Shown: positions 36,446 to 45,268, numbered from the stretch's first letter. The stretch: DNA of 54,371 nucleotides from Clostridia bacterium (GCA_017509255.1 JAFWQA010000034.1:1-54371); one strand, 5' to 3'. Notes: generated from the letters alone by a model not told the origin. A program made the numbers and translations.

Positions 36446-38044
36446 ATGACGGAAAAACAGCGCAGCCTGATCGGCGGCATTTCGGTCCTCGGTATCACAG
36501 GACTCATCTGCAAGGTGGTCGGCGTCCTGTACCGGATCCCGCTGAACAATTCCATTTCCCTGCTGGGAATGAACCTGTACCAGAAGGTTTTCGCGCCGTA
36601 CAATCTGTTGCTGGCCGTTACGTCCGCCGGCATCCCGGTCGCCATCTCCCGTATGGTGTCCCACTATATCACCCTCGGCGAGCCGGGCAACGCGCGCAAG
36701 GTCTTCCGCACCGCGCTGAAGCTTCTGTCCGTCCTGGGCATAATCGTCACGGTCCTGCTCCTGCTTCTTGCCCGTCCGATCGCCTCCGCGCAGGGCGTAC
36801 CGGAGGGCTGGTTCAGCTACATCTGCATCGCCCCGTCCCTGTTCTTCGTCTGCGCCATGAGCGCCTACCGCGGATATATGCAGGGCATGCGCAATATGCT
36901 GCCGACGGCTGTCAGCCAGCTGATCGAGCAGGTCGGCAAGGTCGCTGTCGCCCTTCCCTTCGCCTCCGTCGGCTTTTCCCGCGGCGGCTGGATCGAGGGC
37001 AGCGCCGGCGCGCTGCTGGGGACCTCCCTGGCGGAATGCGTCGCCATGCTGTATATGATCATCCGCTGCCGGTTCATCAAACCGATGCCGGCAGCTGCCG
37101 ATGAAAAGATCGCGTCCGGCCGGTCTCTGGCCAAACGGATCGTCCTGATCTCGATCCCGATCACCCTCGGCGCCTGCATCGTTCCGCTGGCCTCCGTCAT
37201 TGACTCCTTCATGCTGACCCGCCTGATGGAAAACGCCGGCATGCTTCAGGAGGAATCCCGCATCCGCTATTCCATGTACAGCAGCATGGTCATCACCATG
37301 ATCAACGTTCCGACGGCGCTGGCCATGGCCATGTCCACCAACCTGGTACCCTCCATTGCCTCTGGCCTGGCCCGGAAGGACAAAGCCTATGTGGCGAAGG
37401 AAGCCGGCACCGGGCTCCGGATCGCGGCGGTTGTCGGCTTTCCCTGCTCCATCGGCATGAGCCTGCTGAGCAAGCCGATCCTGTTCCTGTGCTACGGGGA
37501 CAGCCATCCTTTCGACCATGTGCTGCTGGCCGGGAACCTGCTGGAATTTTCCGCCATGACCATCATTCTTTTCACCATGGTCCAGGCTACCTCCGGCATC
37601 CTTCAGGGGGCGGGCAGACAGAAGATCCCCATGTTCACCCTGGCAGCCGGCATGATCATCAAGGTCATTCTGAACCTGCTTCTGGTCAGCCGGCCGGAGA
37701 TCAACATTCACGGCGCCCCGATCTCCTCGCTGGTCTGCTACACGGTCTCTATGGTGCCGAATCTGTATTTCTCCTGCAAGTATACCGGCTGCCGTTTCTC
37801 CGTCAGCGACGTGATCCTGCGTCCCCTGGGCGCGTCCGCGCTTATGGGCGCGGCCGTCTGGGCTGTCTACCGCTTCATTTTCGGGGGAGATCGGTGCCTG
37901 CAGGTCAGCGGCTTTGCCGCCCGCCTGCTCCCGGTCGTGGTCTGCATGGCCGTCGGCATCACGGTCTATCTGGTCTCCGCCGTCCTGCTGAAGGCGGTCC
38001 GGGCCGAGGATCTGCCCGCCCGCTTCTGCAGGAAAGCGAAATAA
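36446..38044 (+). CDS. MOP-superfamily lipid-linked polysaccharide flippase (SpoVB/MurJ-like)
   Basis: A 532-residue protein with about 14 membrane helices. Family knowledge: SpoVB, YtgP/MurJ and related flippases export undecaprenyl-linked cell-wall or polysaccharide precursors. Seen: N-terminal LIGGISVLGITGLICKVVG, VLYRIPLNNSISLLGMNLYQ, SRMVSHYITLGE with the conserved Arg, YRGYMQGMRNMLPTAVSQ, and SGILQGAGRQKIPM. These resemble SpoVB/YtgP-type proteins more than Wzx. The start at 36446 has AAAGGA upstream; an ATG at 36431 would include that site. The gene stands alone. Sporulation use cannot be inferred from this window. Confidence 0.85.
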   Translation: MTEKQRSLIGGISVLGITGLICKVVGVLYRIPLNNSISLLGMNLYQKVFAPYNLLLAVTSAGIPVAISRMVSHYITLGEPGNARKVFRTALKLLSVLGIIVTVLLLLLARPIASAQGVPEGWFSYICIAPSLFFVCAMSAYRGYMQGMRNMLPTAVSQLIEQVGKVAVALPFASVGFSRGGWIEGSAGALLGTSLAECVAMLYMIIRCRFIKPMPAAADEKIASGRSLAKRIVLISIPITLGACIVPLASVIDSFMLTRLMENAGMLQEESRIRYSMYSSMVITMINVPTALAMAMSTNLVPSIASGLARKDKAYVAKEAGTGLRIAAVVGFPCSIGMSLLSKPILFLCYGDSHPFDHVLLAGNLLEFSAMTIILFTMVQATSGILQGAGRQKIPMFTLAAGMIIKVILNLLLVSRPEINIHGAPISSLVCYTVSMVPNLYFSCKYTGCRFSVSDVILRPLGASALMGAAVWAVYRFIFGGDRCLQVSGFAARLLPVVVCMAVGITVYLVSAVLLKAVRAEDLPARFCRKAK

Positions 38045-38063
38045 CCTTCCTGTAAGTATTTTA

Positions 38064-38093
38064 GCGGGACTGCCTTCCGGCAGTCCCGCTTTT
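38064..38093. terminator. Terminator between flippase gene and the convergent small zinc protein gene
   Basis: Perfect 11-bp stem GCGGGACTGCC/GGCAGTCCCGC with a 4-nt loop, then TTTT on the plus strand. The opposite side reads TAAAAT, so it can also serve the minus strand weakly. Confidence 0.85.
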
Positions 38094-38106
38094 GATCTGT
38101 TCTTTT

Positions 38107-38322
38107 TTATTCCGCCGTCCGGTCAAACAGCGTGCATCCCGCCTCCCGGAACTCCGCGATCTTTCGGACCAGTGTTTCCCGGCTGACCTCAAAATGCTCC
38201 GCCAGGCACCCGATGCACAGGAATTCCACGGCGCCGCGGTTGATCAGCTTTTTCGTCAGTGCGATCTCGTCCTTTTCCAGTTCCCGCCCGCACAGGCGGC
38301 ATTTCTCCTCCGTCTTAATCAC
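38107..38322 (-). CDS. Small zinc-binding protein of unknown function
   Basis: A 71-residue protein with CRLCG and CIGC at residues about 8-12 and 36-39, a likely four-cysteine zinc site, followed by a helix (EVSRETLVRKIAEFREAGC). The start is GTG at 38322, with AAGGA very close upstream. It overlaps the end of the alpha-galactosidase gene by eight bases, so it is made from the same transcript. Its role is not known to me. Confidence 0.68.
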   Translation of the reverse strand: MIKTEEKCRLCGRELEKDEIALTKKLINRGAVEFLCIGCLAEHFEVSRETLVRKIAEFREAGCTLFDRTAE

Positions 38323-39505
38323 TTTCCTTCACCAGGCGGCAGAGGTACAGCTTCATGTCGTGCCCGGGCACCGTCGGATTGAAGCAGTCCTTTTTCGCGC
38401 CGATGTTCTCCCCGGTGAACACGTCCTTCATCTCCAGCAGGTATCCGCTGTGCGCGGGCAGGCCGAGGTCCGCCAGCTCGCAGTGCACGGAGGCCTCCGC
38501 GGGAGCCAGGTTGATAAAGGCAAGCGCGTACTCCCCGCCGGACAGATGGCGGAAGACGGTGTACGCGGTATCCGGCAGCGTTTTCCAGGGAAACTCCCCT
38601 TCCTTCGGCTCCGGATTGCTGATCGTTACGCCTCCCCTGCGGATCAGATAGGGCGGACGGCATTCCTCATCCTGATCGATCCGTAGCAGATCTTTGTCCT
38701 TCAGCAGCTTCTGATATTCCGGCGCCAGCTTTCTCAGGTCCGCGCCCATCATCAGCGGCACGCCGCACAGGCACCAGAGCGCGAACTGCATCCGGTACTC
38801 CTCATAGGTGCACACCTTCCCCAGCCCGACGTTCCCGCTGCCGCACATGCCGACAGTCAGCATATCCATGTCGTTGAAGCAGCCGGCCCCGCTCATGCAG
38901 AAATTGTCCAGCTGGCTCTTGAAGATCTCCGTAAAGGAGCGGTAATTGTCCATGATATCCCCGGTGGAGCGGTACATATGCGCGCCGACGCTCGCCATCC
39001 ATTTCCAGGGCTCCTTCTGTCCCCAGTTGCAGCCGGAGAAAAGGATCTCCCTGCCGGTCGCCTTCAGCGCCAGGGACATGGTCTCATACCGCGCCCGGCA
39101 GTCCCCGGAATCCGGGAAATTGCAGTAGTCGTATTTCAGGAAATCCACGCCCCAGGAGGCGAAGGTCGCGGCGTCCGTGAACTCATGGTCGTAGCTGGAG
39201 GGATAGCCCGCGCAGGTCTGCACGCCGGCGCAGGAATACATGCCGAACTTCAGCCCTCTGCTGTGTACATAGTCGGCCAGCGCCTTCATCCCGTAAGGGA
39301 ATTTCGCGGGATCGGGCACCAGCAGGCCGTTCCTGTCCCGCTCCTTCAGCGACCAGCAGTCGTCAATGACCAGATACTCGTATCCGGCCTCCAGATATCC
39401 GTCGGAAACCATCCGGTCCGCCATCTCGCGGATCAGAGCGTCACTGATATGCTCCCCAAAGGTATTCCATGAATTCCAGCCCAGCGGCGGTCTCTTTGCC
39501 AGCAT
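38315..39505 (-). CDS. GH27 alpha-galactosidase
   Basis: A 396-residue enzyme without a signal peptide, so probably cytoplasmic; it releases terminal alpha-1,6-galactose from sugars such as raffinose or melibiose. Seen: PPLGWNSWNTFGE start, YEYLVIDDCW, RGLKFGMYSC, the nucleophile motif FLKYDYC (D126), GCNWG, and the acid/base motif FNDMDML (D214; family usually WNDPDML). The C-terminal beta domain is present. GGAGG lies upstream of the ATG. An alpha-N-acetylgalactosaminidase specificity cannot be excluded from sequence alone. Confidence 0.92.
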   Translation of the reverse strand: MLAKRPPLGWNSWNTFGEHISDALIREMADRMVSDGYLEAGYEYLVIDDCWSLKERDRNGLLVPDPAKFPYGMKALADYVHSRGLKFGMYSCAGVQTCAGYPSSYDHEFTDAATFASWGVDFLKYDYCNFPDSGDCRARYETMSLALKATGREILFSGCNWGQKEPWKWMASVGAHMYRSTGDIMDNYRSFTEIFKSQLDNFCMSGAGCFNDMDMLTVGMCGSGNVGLGKVCTYEEYRMQFALWCLCGVPLMMGADLRKLAPEYQKLLKDKDLLRIDQDEECRPPYLIRRGGVTISNPEPKEGEFPWKTLPDTAYTVFRHLSGGEYALAFINLAPAEASVHCELADLGLPAHSGYLLEMKDVFTGENIGAKKDCFNPTVPGHDMKLYLCRLVKESD

Positions 39506-39539
39506 ATATTATTCATCCTCCGTTTTGTTTTTCGGCTCC

Positions 39540-39568
39540 AGTATAAAAAAACATTCCCCGTCCGTCAA
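39540..39568 (-). promoter_or_regulatory. Promoter of the alpha-galactosidase gene
   Basis: On the minus strand TTGACG, 17 nt, TATACT. Confidence 0.8.
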
Positions 39569-39613
39569 CGGAAGAAAAGGGAAATTTCCGGCTTTTCCTG
39601 TCCCTGCGTAAGG

Positions 39614-39645
39614 AAAAGAGCCCGGGCCTTTCACAGCCCGGGCTC
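39614..39645 (-). terminator. Terminator after thrS
   Basis: Perfect 10-bp stem GAGCCCGGGC/GCCCGGGCTC with an 8-nt loop followed on the minus strand by TTTTCC. Confidence 0.85.
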
Positions 39646-39661
39646 CCTCTGCCGTTCTTTT

Positions 39662-41446
39662 TTACTTTCTGGCGGCGATCTCACCGAGGACCTTCTGCGC
39701 GAAGTCCTTCAGCTCAAAGGTGTCTGTCTCGTCCGTCGCGCGGTCGCGCACAGAGATATTGCCCTCCGCGATCTCCTTTTCGCCGAGGATGATCATGTAG
39801 GGCACATGGTCCACCTGGCGGGCGTAGCGGATCTTGTAGCCGATCTTTTCGTTGCGGTCATCCAGCTCCACGCGGATGCCTGTCTGCCTCAGCTCCTCAT
39901 ATACCTTCTCCGCGTAGTCCATGCTCTTGTCGGACACGGGCAGCACCTTCACCTGCACCGGGCTCAGCCACAGCGGGAAAATGCCCTTCGTCTCCTCGAT
40001 CAGGTAAGCCATGAAACGGTCCAGAGATCCGAGGATCGCGCGGTGCAGCACGACGGGGGTCTTTTCGGAACCGTCCTTGTCCGTGTACTTCAGGTCAAAC
40101 TTGGCCGGCAGGCAGAAGTCCAGCTGGCAGGTGGACAGGGTATATTCGGCGCCCACCGCGGGCTTCACGTTCACGTCCAGCTTCGGACCGTAGAAGGCGG
40201 CTTCGCCGATCTCCTCGGTGAAGTCGATCCCCAGCTCGGTCAGCACCTCGCGCAGGGCGGACTCTGCCTTCTCCCACATCTCGTCGTCCTGATGGTACTT
40301 CACCTTGTCCTCGGGATCGCGCAGGCTCAGCACGCAGCGGTAGTCGGTGATGTTGAAGTCCTTGTATACGTTGAAGATCAGGTCGACCACTTTGCCGACC
40401 TCATCCTTGATCTGCTCGGGCGTCACGAACAGGTGGGCGTCGTTCTGGCAGAAGTGGCGTCCGCGCTCGATGCCCTTCAGCGTCCCGCTGCGCTCGAAGC
40501 GGAAGTCATGTGCGATCTCGCCGATGCGGATCGGCAGGTCCCGGTAGGAATGGTGCCGGTTGGCGTAGATCATCATGTGGTGCGGGCAGTTCATGGGCCG
40601 CAGGACGAAGTTCTCACCCTCGACCTCCATGGCCGGGAACATGTTTTCCTTGTAATGATCCCAGTGGCCGCTGGTACGGTACAGGTCCACCGTGCCCACG
40701 CAGGGCGTCATCACGTGCTGATAGCCCAGCATGCGCTCCTTTTCCTTGATGTAGTTCTCCAGCTCCTGCCAGATCGTATAGCCCTTGGGCAGGAACATGG
40801 GCAGGCCCTTGCCGATCAGGTCGTCCGTCATGAACAGCATCATGTCGCGGCCGATCCTGCGGTGGTCGCGGGCGCGCGCTTCCTCCAGCTGGCGCTCGTA
40901 TTCCTTCAGCTCATCCTGGCTGGCGAAGGCCACGCCGCTGATGCGGGTCAGCATCTTGTTCTTCTGATCGTTCTTCCAGTAGGCGCCGGAAACGCCGGTC
41001 AGCTTGAAGGCCTTCAGGGCCTTGGTATAGGTGATGTGCGGTCCGACGCACATGTCGATGTACTCGCCCTGCTGATAGAATGTGATCCGCGCGTCCTGAT
41101 CCAGGTCGCCGATATGCTCTTCCTTGTAGTTTTCTCCGCGTTCAGCCATCAGCTTCACGGAATCGTCCCGGCTCAGCTCGAAGGTTTTGAAGGGCAGATT
41201 CTCCTTCACGATCTTCTGCATTTCCTTTTCAATGGCGGGCAGGTCCTCGTCGGAAAGCTTCACGCTGCCCAGGTCCACGTCATAATGGAAGCCCTTTTCC
41301 GTCGCGGGGCCGTAGGCGAAATGAGCGTCGGGATACAGGCGTTTGATCGCCTGCGCCATGATGTGGGCCGCGGAATGGCGCAGTACGTGCGCTTCCTCCT
41401 CCGCGGGGCAGTCTGCTGTGTGGCCGTCGTTGTAAATGATCTTCAT
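39662..41446 (-). CDS. thrS: Threonyl-tRNA synthetase without TGS domain
   Basis: A 594-residue class II synthetase charging tRNA-Thr. The usual N-terminal TGS domain (about 60 residues) is missing: the editing domain starts at once (HSAAHIMAQAIKRLYPDAHF). Catalytic core: motif 2 region GEIAHDFRFERSGTLKG, zinc ligands in RPMNCPHHMM and VVLHRAILGS, QNDAHLF. The stretch ERGRHFCQNDAHLF departs from the common RVRGFTQ form. A C-terminal anticodon-binding domain is present. The start at 41446 follows GGGAGAAGAGG; upstream in-frame codons lie inside the T-box leader and are non-coding. Expression is controlled by the T-box. Confidence 0.94.
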   Translation of the reverse strand: MKIIYNDGHTADCPAEEEAHVLRHSAAHIMAQAIKRLYPDAHFAYGPATEKGFHYDVDLGSVKLSDEDLPAIEKEMQKIVKENLPFKTFELSRDDSVKLMAERGENYKEEHIGDLDQDARITFYQQGEYIDMCVGPHITYTKALKAFKLTGVSGAYWKNDQKNKMLTRISGVAFASQDELKEYERQLEEARARDHRRIGRDMMLFMTDDLIGKGLPMFLPKGYTIWQELENYIKEKERMLGYQHVMTPCVGTVDLYRTSGHWDHYKENMFPAMEVEGENFVLRPMNCPHHMMIYANRHHSYRDLPIRIGEIAHDFRFERSGTLKGIERGRHFCQNDAHLFVTPEQIKDEVGKVVDLIFNVYKDFNITDYRCVLSLRDPEDKVKYHQDDEMWEKAESALREVLTELGIDFTEEIGEAAFYGPKLDVNVKPAVGAEYTLSTCQLDFCLPAKFDLKYTDKDGSEKTPVVLHRAILGSLDRFMAYLIEETKGIFPLWLSPVQVKVLPVSDKSMDYAEKVYEELRQTGIRVELDDRNEKIGYKIRYARQVDHVPYMIILGEKEIAEGNISVRDRATDETDTFELKDFAQKVLGEIAARK

Positions 41447-41480
41447 CCTCTTCTCCCTCTCTTTCTCGTTCTCCGGGAAT

Positions 41481-41700
41481 AAAAAAAGCGCCCGTCCCTT
41501 GCCGGGACGGATGCTGTGCATCCGCGGTTCCACCCTGCTTGCCTGTTCAAGGCGCTTTGGCATGCGGTAACGGGCATGGGCCGACCCCGTCTCGGAGCGG
41601 TATCCGTTCTTCTCCTGCGGCGCGGGCTTTCAGCCTGGACCCGCGCTCTCTTTGCGTGGTGGTAAGACGGCATGTTTCCGGTCATCCGGGTGATGTGTGC
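41481..41700 (-). promoter_or_regulatory. T-box riboswitch of thrS (specifier ACC, threonine)
   Basis: The minus strand carries the T-box core AGGGTGGAACCGCG (41523-41536), followed by a terminator stem CCGTCCC/GGGACGG (41492-41510) and TTTTTTT (41481-41487). Upstream, stem I includes AAAGAGAG and GGCTGAAAGCC, and an ACC codon (41599-41601) sits where the specifier is expected. Family knowledge: uncharged tRNA-Thr pairs with the specifier and the T-box and prevents termination, raising thrS expression when threonyl-tRNA is scarce. Confidence 0.95.
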
Positions 41701-41728
41701 ATTATAGCATGATTGTGCCGCTTGTCAA
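41701..41728 (-). promoter_or_regulatory. Promoter of the thrS T-box transcript
   Basis: On the minus strand TTGACA, 16 nt, TATAAT. Confidence 0.85.
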
Positions 41729-41770
41729 GGCTGATTCCGCGGGATTCCGGAGAAAAGTTTTTTCCTGTCC

Positions 41771-41878
41771 CAGCTGGGCACCCATGAGGAGCTGATGGCT
41801 CAGGACGGGATCTACAAAAACTTTATCCGGGACCGCAGAAAAGCGGTCTCCTGGAAGCTCGCCCGCAGAGAAGCGTAA
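41771..41878 (+). pseudogene. Relic of an ABC exporter gene (3' end only)
   Basis: The plus strand encodes QLGTHEELMAQDGIYKNF...SWKLARREA and a stop, 35 residues. This matches the extreme C-terminus of fused ABC exporters, just after the switch histidine (the usual GTHEELM...G.Y.......A..W motif). No ATPase or membrane sequence precedes it: the upstream region is the thrS promoter on the other strand, and there is no start codon with a ribosome-binding site. It is best read as the remains of a deleted exporter gene. Confidence 0.75.
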
Positions 41879-41896
41879 GCACTGGAATGAAAGCGG

Positions 41897-41918
41897 CCCG
41901 GAGGCATTCGCCTCCGGG
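41897..41918. terminator. Terminator between the ABC relic and the aldo/keto reductase gene
   Basis: Perfect 9-bp stem CCCGGAGGC/GCCTCCGGG, loop ATTC. The plus side is followed by CTTTCTTCGTTT, the minus side by CCGCTTTC. It may be the old terminator of the exporter gene and now serves the convergent operon. Confidence 0.65.
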
Positions 41919-41933
41919 CTTTCTTCGTTTCCC

Positions 41934-42965
41934 TCACACGGTGATCTCTCCGGCCAGCACCCGGCGGTAGTCCGCCAGGTTTTTCCGCAGCAGGTTGGGC
42001 GTATCCAGGCTGTAGGGGCACTTGCTTACACAGCGCCGGCAGTTCAGGCAGGAATCGATCCTTGCCATCTCTCCCTGCCAGTATTCGTTCAGCCAGGAGG
42101 CGGAAGGAGCGCGCCGGATCATCTGGGACATGCGCGCGCAGTTGTTGATCTGGATGCCCGCCGGGCAGGGCATGCAGTAGCCGCAGCCCCGGCAGAACTC
42201 TCCGGAAAGCTCCGTCCGTTCCTTTTCAATAAAGGCTGTGATCTTCTCCGTCATTTCCGGGGTCTTTTCCATGAAGGTGAGCCATTCCTCCAGCTCGCTC
42301 ATCCGCTGGATCCCCCAGATGGGAAGCACGTTGTCAAACCGGATCATGAAGGCCATGGCGGCGTCCGCGCGGTTGATCAGCCCGCCGGCCAGCCCCTTCA
42401 TGGCGATCAGTCCCATATTCTGCTTTTTGCAGTTTTCCGCCAGCTTCAGCTCCCGCTCGTCCGCCAGATAGGAAAAGGGAAACTGCAGCGTCTCGTACAG
42501 GCCGCTTTCGACGATCTCCTCCGCCACGGCGATCCGGTGCGCCGTAATGCCGATATGCCGGATCTTTCCCTGCTCCTTTGCCTCCAGCATGCATTCGTAC
42601 ATGCCGGTCCCGTCCCCGGGCCGGTAGCACTGCGTTGCCTGGTGGAACTGGTAAATATCCACGTGGTCCGTTTTCAGCAGCCGCAGGGAGGTTTCCAGAT
42701 CCTTCCGGAAATTCTCCGGCGTTTTGGAATGTGTTTTTGTCGCGATGTACAGCGTGTCCCGCATGCCGTTATCCCCGAAGGCAAGCCCCAGCTTTTCCTC
42801 GCTGTCGGTGTAGCCGCGCGCCGTGTCAAAGAAGGTCATTCCGCCCTCCCTTGCCCGCCGGAGGATCCTGACGGCCTCCTCCTTGCTCACGCGCTGTATG
42901 GGCAGAGCCCCGAAGGCGTTCTGCGGTACGGTGATCCCGGTGGTTCCCAGCGTGATCTGTTTCAT
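41934..42965 (-). CDS. Aldo/keto reductase with C-terminal 4Fe-4S ferredoxin domain
   Basis: A 343-residue protein. The aldo/keto reductase barrel (about 1-255) has the catalytic Asp/Tyr segment FFDTARGYTDSEEKLG, Lys in ATKTHSK and His in DIYQFHQ. The C-terminal part has two clusters, CRGCGYCMPCPAG and CLNCRRCVSKCPY, each able to hold a 4Fe-4S centre. Family knowledge: such fusions are common in anaerobes and act as oxidoreductases of unknown substrate, linking NAD(P)H or substrate oxidation to ferredoxin-type electron transfer. It is the last gene of a three-gene minus-strand run. Confidence 0.9.
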   Translation of the reverse strand: MKQITLGTTGITVPQNAFGALPIQRVSKEEAVRILRRAREGGMTFFDTARGYTDSEEKLGLAFGDNGMRDTLYIATKTHSKTPENFRKDLETSLRLLKTDHVDIYQFHQATQCYRPGDGTGMYECMLEAKEQGKIRHIGITAHRIAVAEEIVESGLYETLQFPFSYLADERELKLAENCKKQNMGLIAMKGLAGGLINRADAAMAFMIRFDNVLPIWGIQRMSELEEWLTFMEKTPEMTEKITAFIEKERTELSGEFCRGCGYCMPCPAGIQINNCARMSQMIRRAPSASWLNEYWQGEMARIDSCLNCRRCVSKCPYSLDTPNLLRKNLADYRRVLAGEITV

Positions 42966-43037
42966 GGCTTCTACCTCCCGTTTTCCGGTCGTTCAGGATC
43001 GTCCGGAGGACGAGCTTCCGGCCTTCCGGCGAAGGCC

Positions 43038-43964
43038 TCAGGGTTCTCCGGGCAGGAGACTGGGTACGTTCATGTTTTTCGGATCGGATACGTCCAGCCC
43101 GCTGAGATAGGAGCGGCTGCCGAACACCGCGGCAAGCTGCTCCGCCTCTCCCCGGCCGATCCGCTCCCACGCTTCCGTGATCATCTTCACGGCGCTGATC
43201 CGCGCCTTTTCCCGGAGCTCCGCGAAGCTCTCGTCGGACACGGTCTCCGGATCGTACGGATTCCTCCACGTTCTCTTCTCCGTGTTGGCGGGATCCGCGT
43301 CCTTCATGTAGGATTCGGAATATACCAGCGAACGGAGCAGGTCGCTGTTTTTCTTTTTCGTCAGCCACACGAAAAAGCCCTTCGGCTTTTCCATCAGACG
43401 GTACAGGCAGCGGTACAGCGCGTAGCAGCGGTTGATGCTGCGCAGGCAGTGTTCCCAGCCGTATACCTCCCGGTAGGCGCTGTCCAGCGCTTCGCGCATC
43501 ACGGCCGGCAGCTTCATTCCCGGCAGATAGTTGTCCGTCAGCGCGTGAAGTCCGCCCCAGACGCCATCCTTTTCCATCTGCAGCACATCCAGGCTGTGCT
43601 CCAGCGCCCGGTGGGCCGCCTTCCGGCTACAGACCTCCGTAGTCTCCCAGATGATATAGGGATGCGCGGTGGAATCCAGCGCGTAATGGCAAAGGAAGCC
43701 GGCGAGGTAGGAGAACATTTCCTTCCCGCCCTTTCCGGAGCCGGCGCGCTTCGCGAGGGCTGTCAGGAAAGCGCCGGTCCTTGCGGTATGCATCCTGCGC
43801 CCGCGGCGCCAGCGCTTTTCCCCTCTGGGCCTGTACATGAACCACGGGTCCGGTCCGTACAGGGCCACGGTATAGGGTTCCCGGATCAGCTCCTTCTGTA
43901 TTTCCTGCGGCAGCGAGTCGTATACCTCCCTGCCAAACGCGTAATGTACACCCGCATCCGGCAT
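43038..43964 (-). CDS. Zinc-dependent phospholipase C-like protein
   Basis: A 308-residue protein of the zinc-dependent phospholipase C/S1-P1-like fold. Seen: PDAGVHYAFGREV start, LYGPDPWFM with a metal-binding Asp, MHTARTGAFL, and YLAGFLCHYALDSTAHPYI with the His and Asp ligands expected of the family. There is no signal peptide, so the protein is probably cytoplasmic and its real substrate is unknown. The start at 43964 follows GGAGGAAACAG; the longer opening to 44150 overlaps the upstream gene. It is 72 nt upstream of the reductase gene and 64 nt after the permease gene. Confidence 0.82.
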   Translation of the reverse strand: MPDAGVHYAFGREVYDSLPQEIQKELIREPYTVALYGPDPWFMYRPRGEKRWRRGRRMHTARTGAFLTALAKRAGSGKGGKEMFSYLAGFLCHYALDSTAHPYIIWETTEVCSRKAAHRALEHSLDVLQMEKDGVWGGLHALTDNYLPGMKLPAVMREALDSAYREVYGWEHCLRSINRCYALYRCLYRLMEKPKGFFVWLTKKKNSDLLRSLVYSESYMKDADPANTEKRTWRNPYDPETVSDESFAELREKARISAVKMITEAWERIGRGEAEQLAAVFGSRSYLSGLDVSDPKNMNVPSLLPGEP

Positions 43965-44028
43965 TCTGTTTCCTCCGTTGTTGCTTCTCTTCCCTGCCTT
44001 ATCGGGCAGTTCTGCTTTCAGGCGGCCG

Positions 44029-45201
44029 TCAGGCCTTTTCCTGCTCCCCTGTGCCGTCATCCGGCACGCCGGTTTTTTCTGCGGTCCCCGCCTTCTCCCC
44101 GGCCTGCGCTTCCCTCGCCCGCACGGTTTCCTGCAGCCACCGGTAGCCAAACGCCGTCAGCGGAACGCCCAGCATGATGCCCGTAATACCCAGCATACCG
44201 GAGCCGATGGTCACCGCGGCCAGCGTCAGGAACGCCGGCAGCCCGAGGGACCTGCCGATCAGCCGGGGGAATACGAACGTCCCGATCACGTTCTGCAGCA
44301 CGATGATGAAGATCAGGAAGAATATCGCCATGTTCGGCGCGTCAGCCAGGATCATCAGGGTGCCCAGGATGGCGCCGATGTATCCGCCGACGATCGGGAT
44401 CAGCGCGCAGAAGCCGTTCAGCGTACCGATCATCGTGGCATACGGGAAGCGGAAGACCAGCATCAGCGCCGTGGCGGAAACGCCGATGATCAGCGCCTGC
44501 GTAGCCTGGCAGACGATAAAATCATGGAAGCATTCGCTCAGCAGCCCGGTATAGTGAAAGAACCTCTTCTCCTGCTTTTCCGGCAGGAAAGCCTTGACCA
44601 CGCGCACCATCTGGCCGTGTCTCTTTTCCCGCCCGGCCAGGAAGTACCCGGCGAACATCAGGCCGAAAAGCGTGGTGCTGATGATGGAGAGAGCGGAGGT
44701 GGCCGTGTTGGTCATGCTCTGGAAAATATCGTCGGGATTCACCAGGGACACCAGGTGATTGATCCAGTTGGACCAGTCTACCTGTTTCAGCTGCTCCATC
44801 GTGTCCGCCGGGATCAGCTGGATCACGATCGGTCTCCCCAGCAGATACCGTATGCCGGAGGGCACTTTCTCAAGCAGCGCGACGAAGCAGGCTGTCAGCT
44901 GCGGGCCCATGTATGCCAGGATAAAGGCGGCGCATACCAGCAGCAGGATCAGCGCCATCACCGTGCACAGCGCCCGGTGCAGCTTTTCGCTCTTCAGCAC
45001 GCCGCGGTTGTACAGGATGTCGTGCCGTTCAAACCAGCGGATCATGATGGACAGCAGATAGGACACCGCGATTCCGATGAAAAGCGGCCAGCACGCGTTG
45101 ATCAGCTTTTCCCCGGAAAAACAGTAAAAATATATCAGCAGGAACAGCACAAAGCCTCCCAGAATCAGGTTCCGTATTCCTTTCCGGTCTGTACGGATCA
45201 T
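44029..45201 (-). CDS. AI-2E family permease
   Basis: A 390-residue membrane protein of the AI-2E (YdiK/TqsA/PerM) family. Seen: N-terminal helix pair (NLILGGFVLFLLIYFYC, WPLFIGIAVSYLLSIMI), a long amphipathic middle (residues about 100-200), and the conserved C-terminal block with GVSATALMLVFRFPYA, LIPIVGGYIGAILG and IMLGVPLTAFGYRWL. Family members include autoinducer-2 exporters and sodium/proton antiporters, so the substrate is open. The start at 45201 follows AAAGGGGG. The tail after residue 360 is polar and repetitive. It heads the permease-phospholipase-reductase transcript. Confidence 0.87.
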   Translation of the reverse strand: MIRTDRKGIRNLILGGFVLFLLIYFYCFSGEKLINACWPLFIGIAVSYLLSIMIRWFERHDILYNRGVLKSEKLHRALCTVMALILLLVCAAFILAYMGPQLTACFVALLEKVPSGIRYLLGRPIVIQLIPADTMEQLKQVDWSNWINHLVSLVNPDDIFQSMTNTATSALSIISTTLFGLMFAGYFLAGREKRHGQMVRVVKAFLPEKQEKRFFHYTGLLSECFHDFIVCQATQALIIGVSATALMLVFRFPYATMIGTLNGFCALIPIVGGYIGAILGTLMILADAPNMAIFFLIFIIVLQNVIGTFVFPRLIGRSLGLPAFLTLAAVTIGSGMLGITGIMLGVPLTAFGYRWLQETVRAREAQAGEKAGTAEKTGVPDDGTGEQEKA

Positions 45202-45239
45202 CCTGTTCAGCCCCCTTTGCCTGTTTTTTCGTAAATATG

Positions 45240-45268
45240 ATTTTATCACTCACCGGGCCGTTTATCAA
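45240..45268 (-). promoter_or_regulatory. Promoter of the AI-2E permease operon
   Basis: On the minus strand TTGATA, 17 nt, TAAAAT. Confidence 0.78.
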
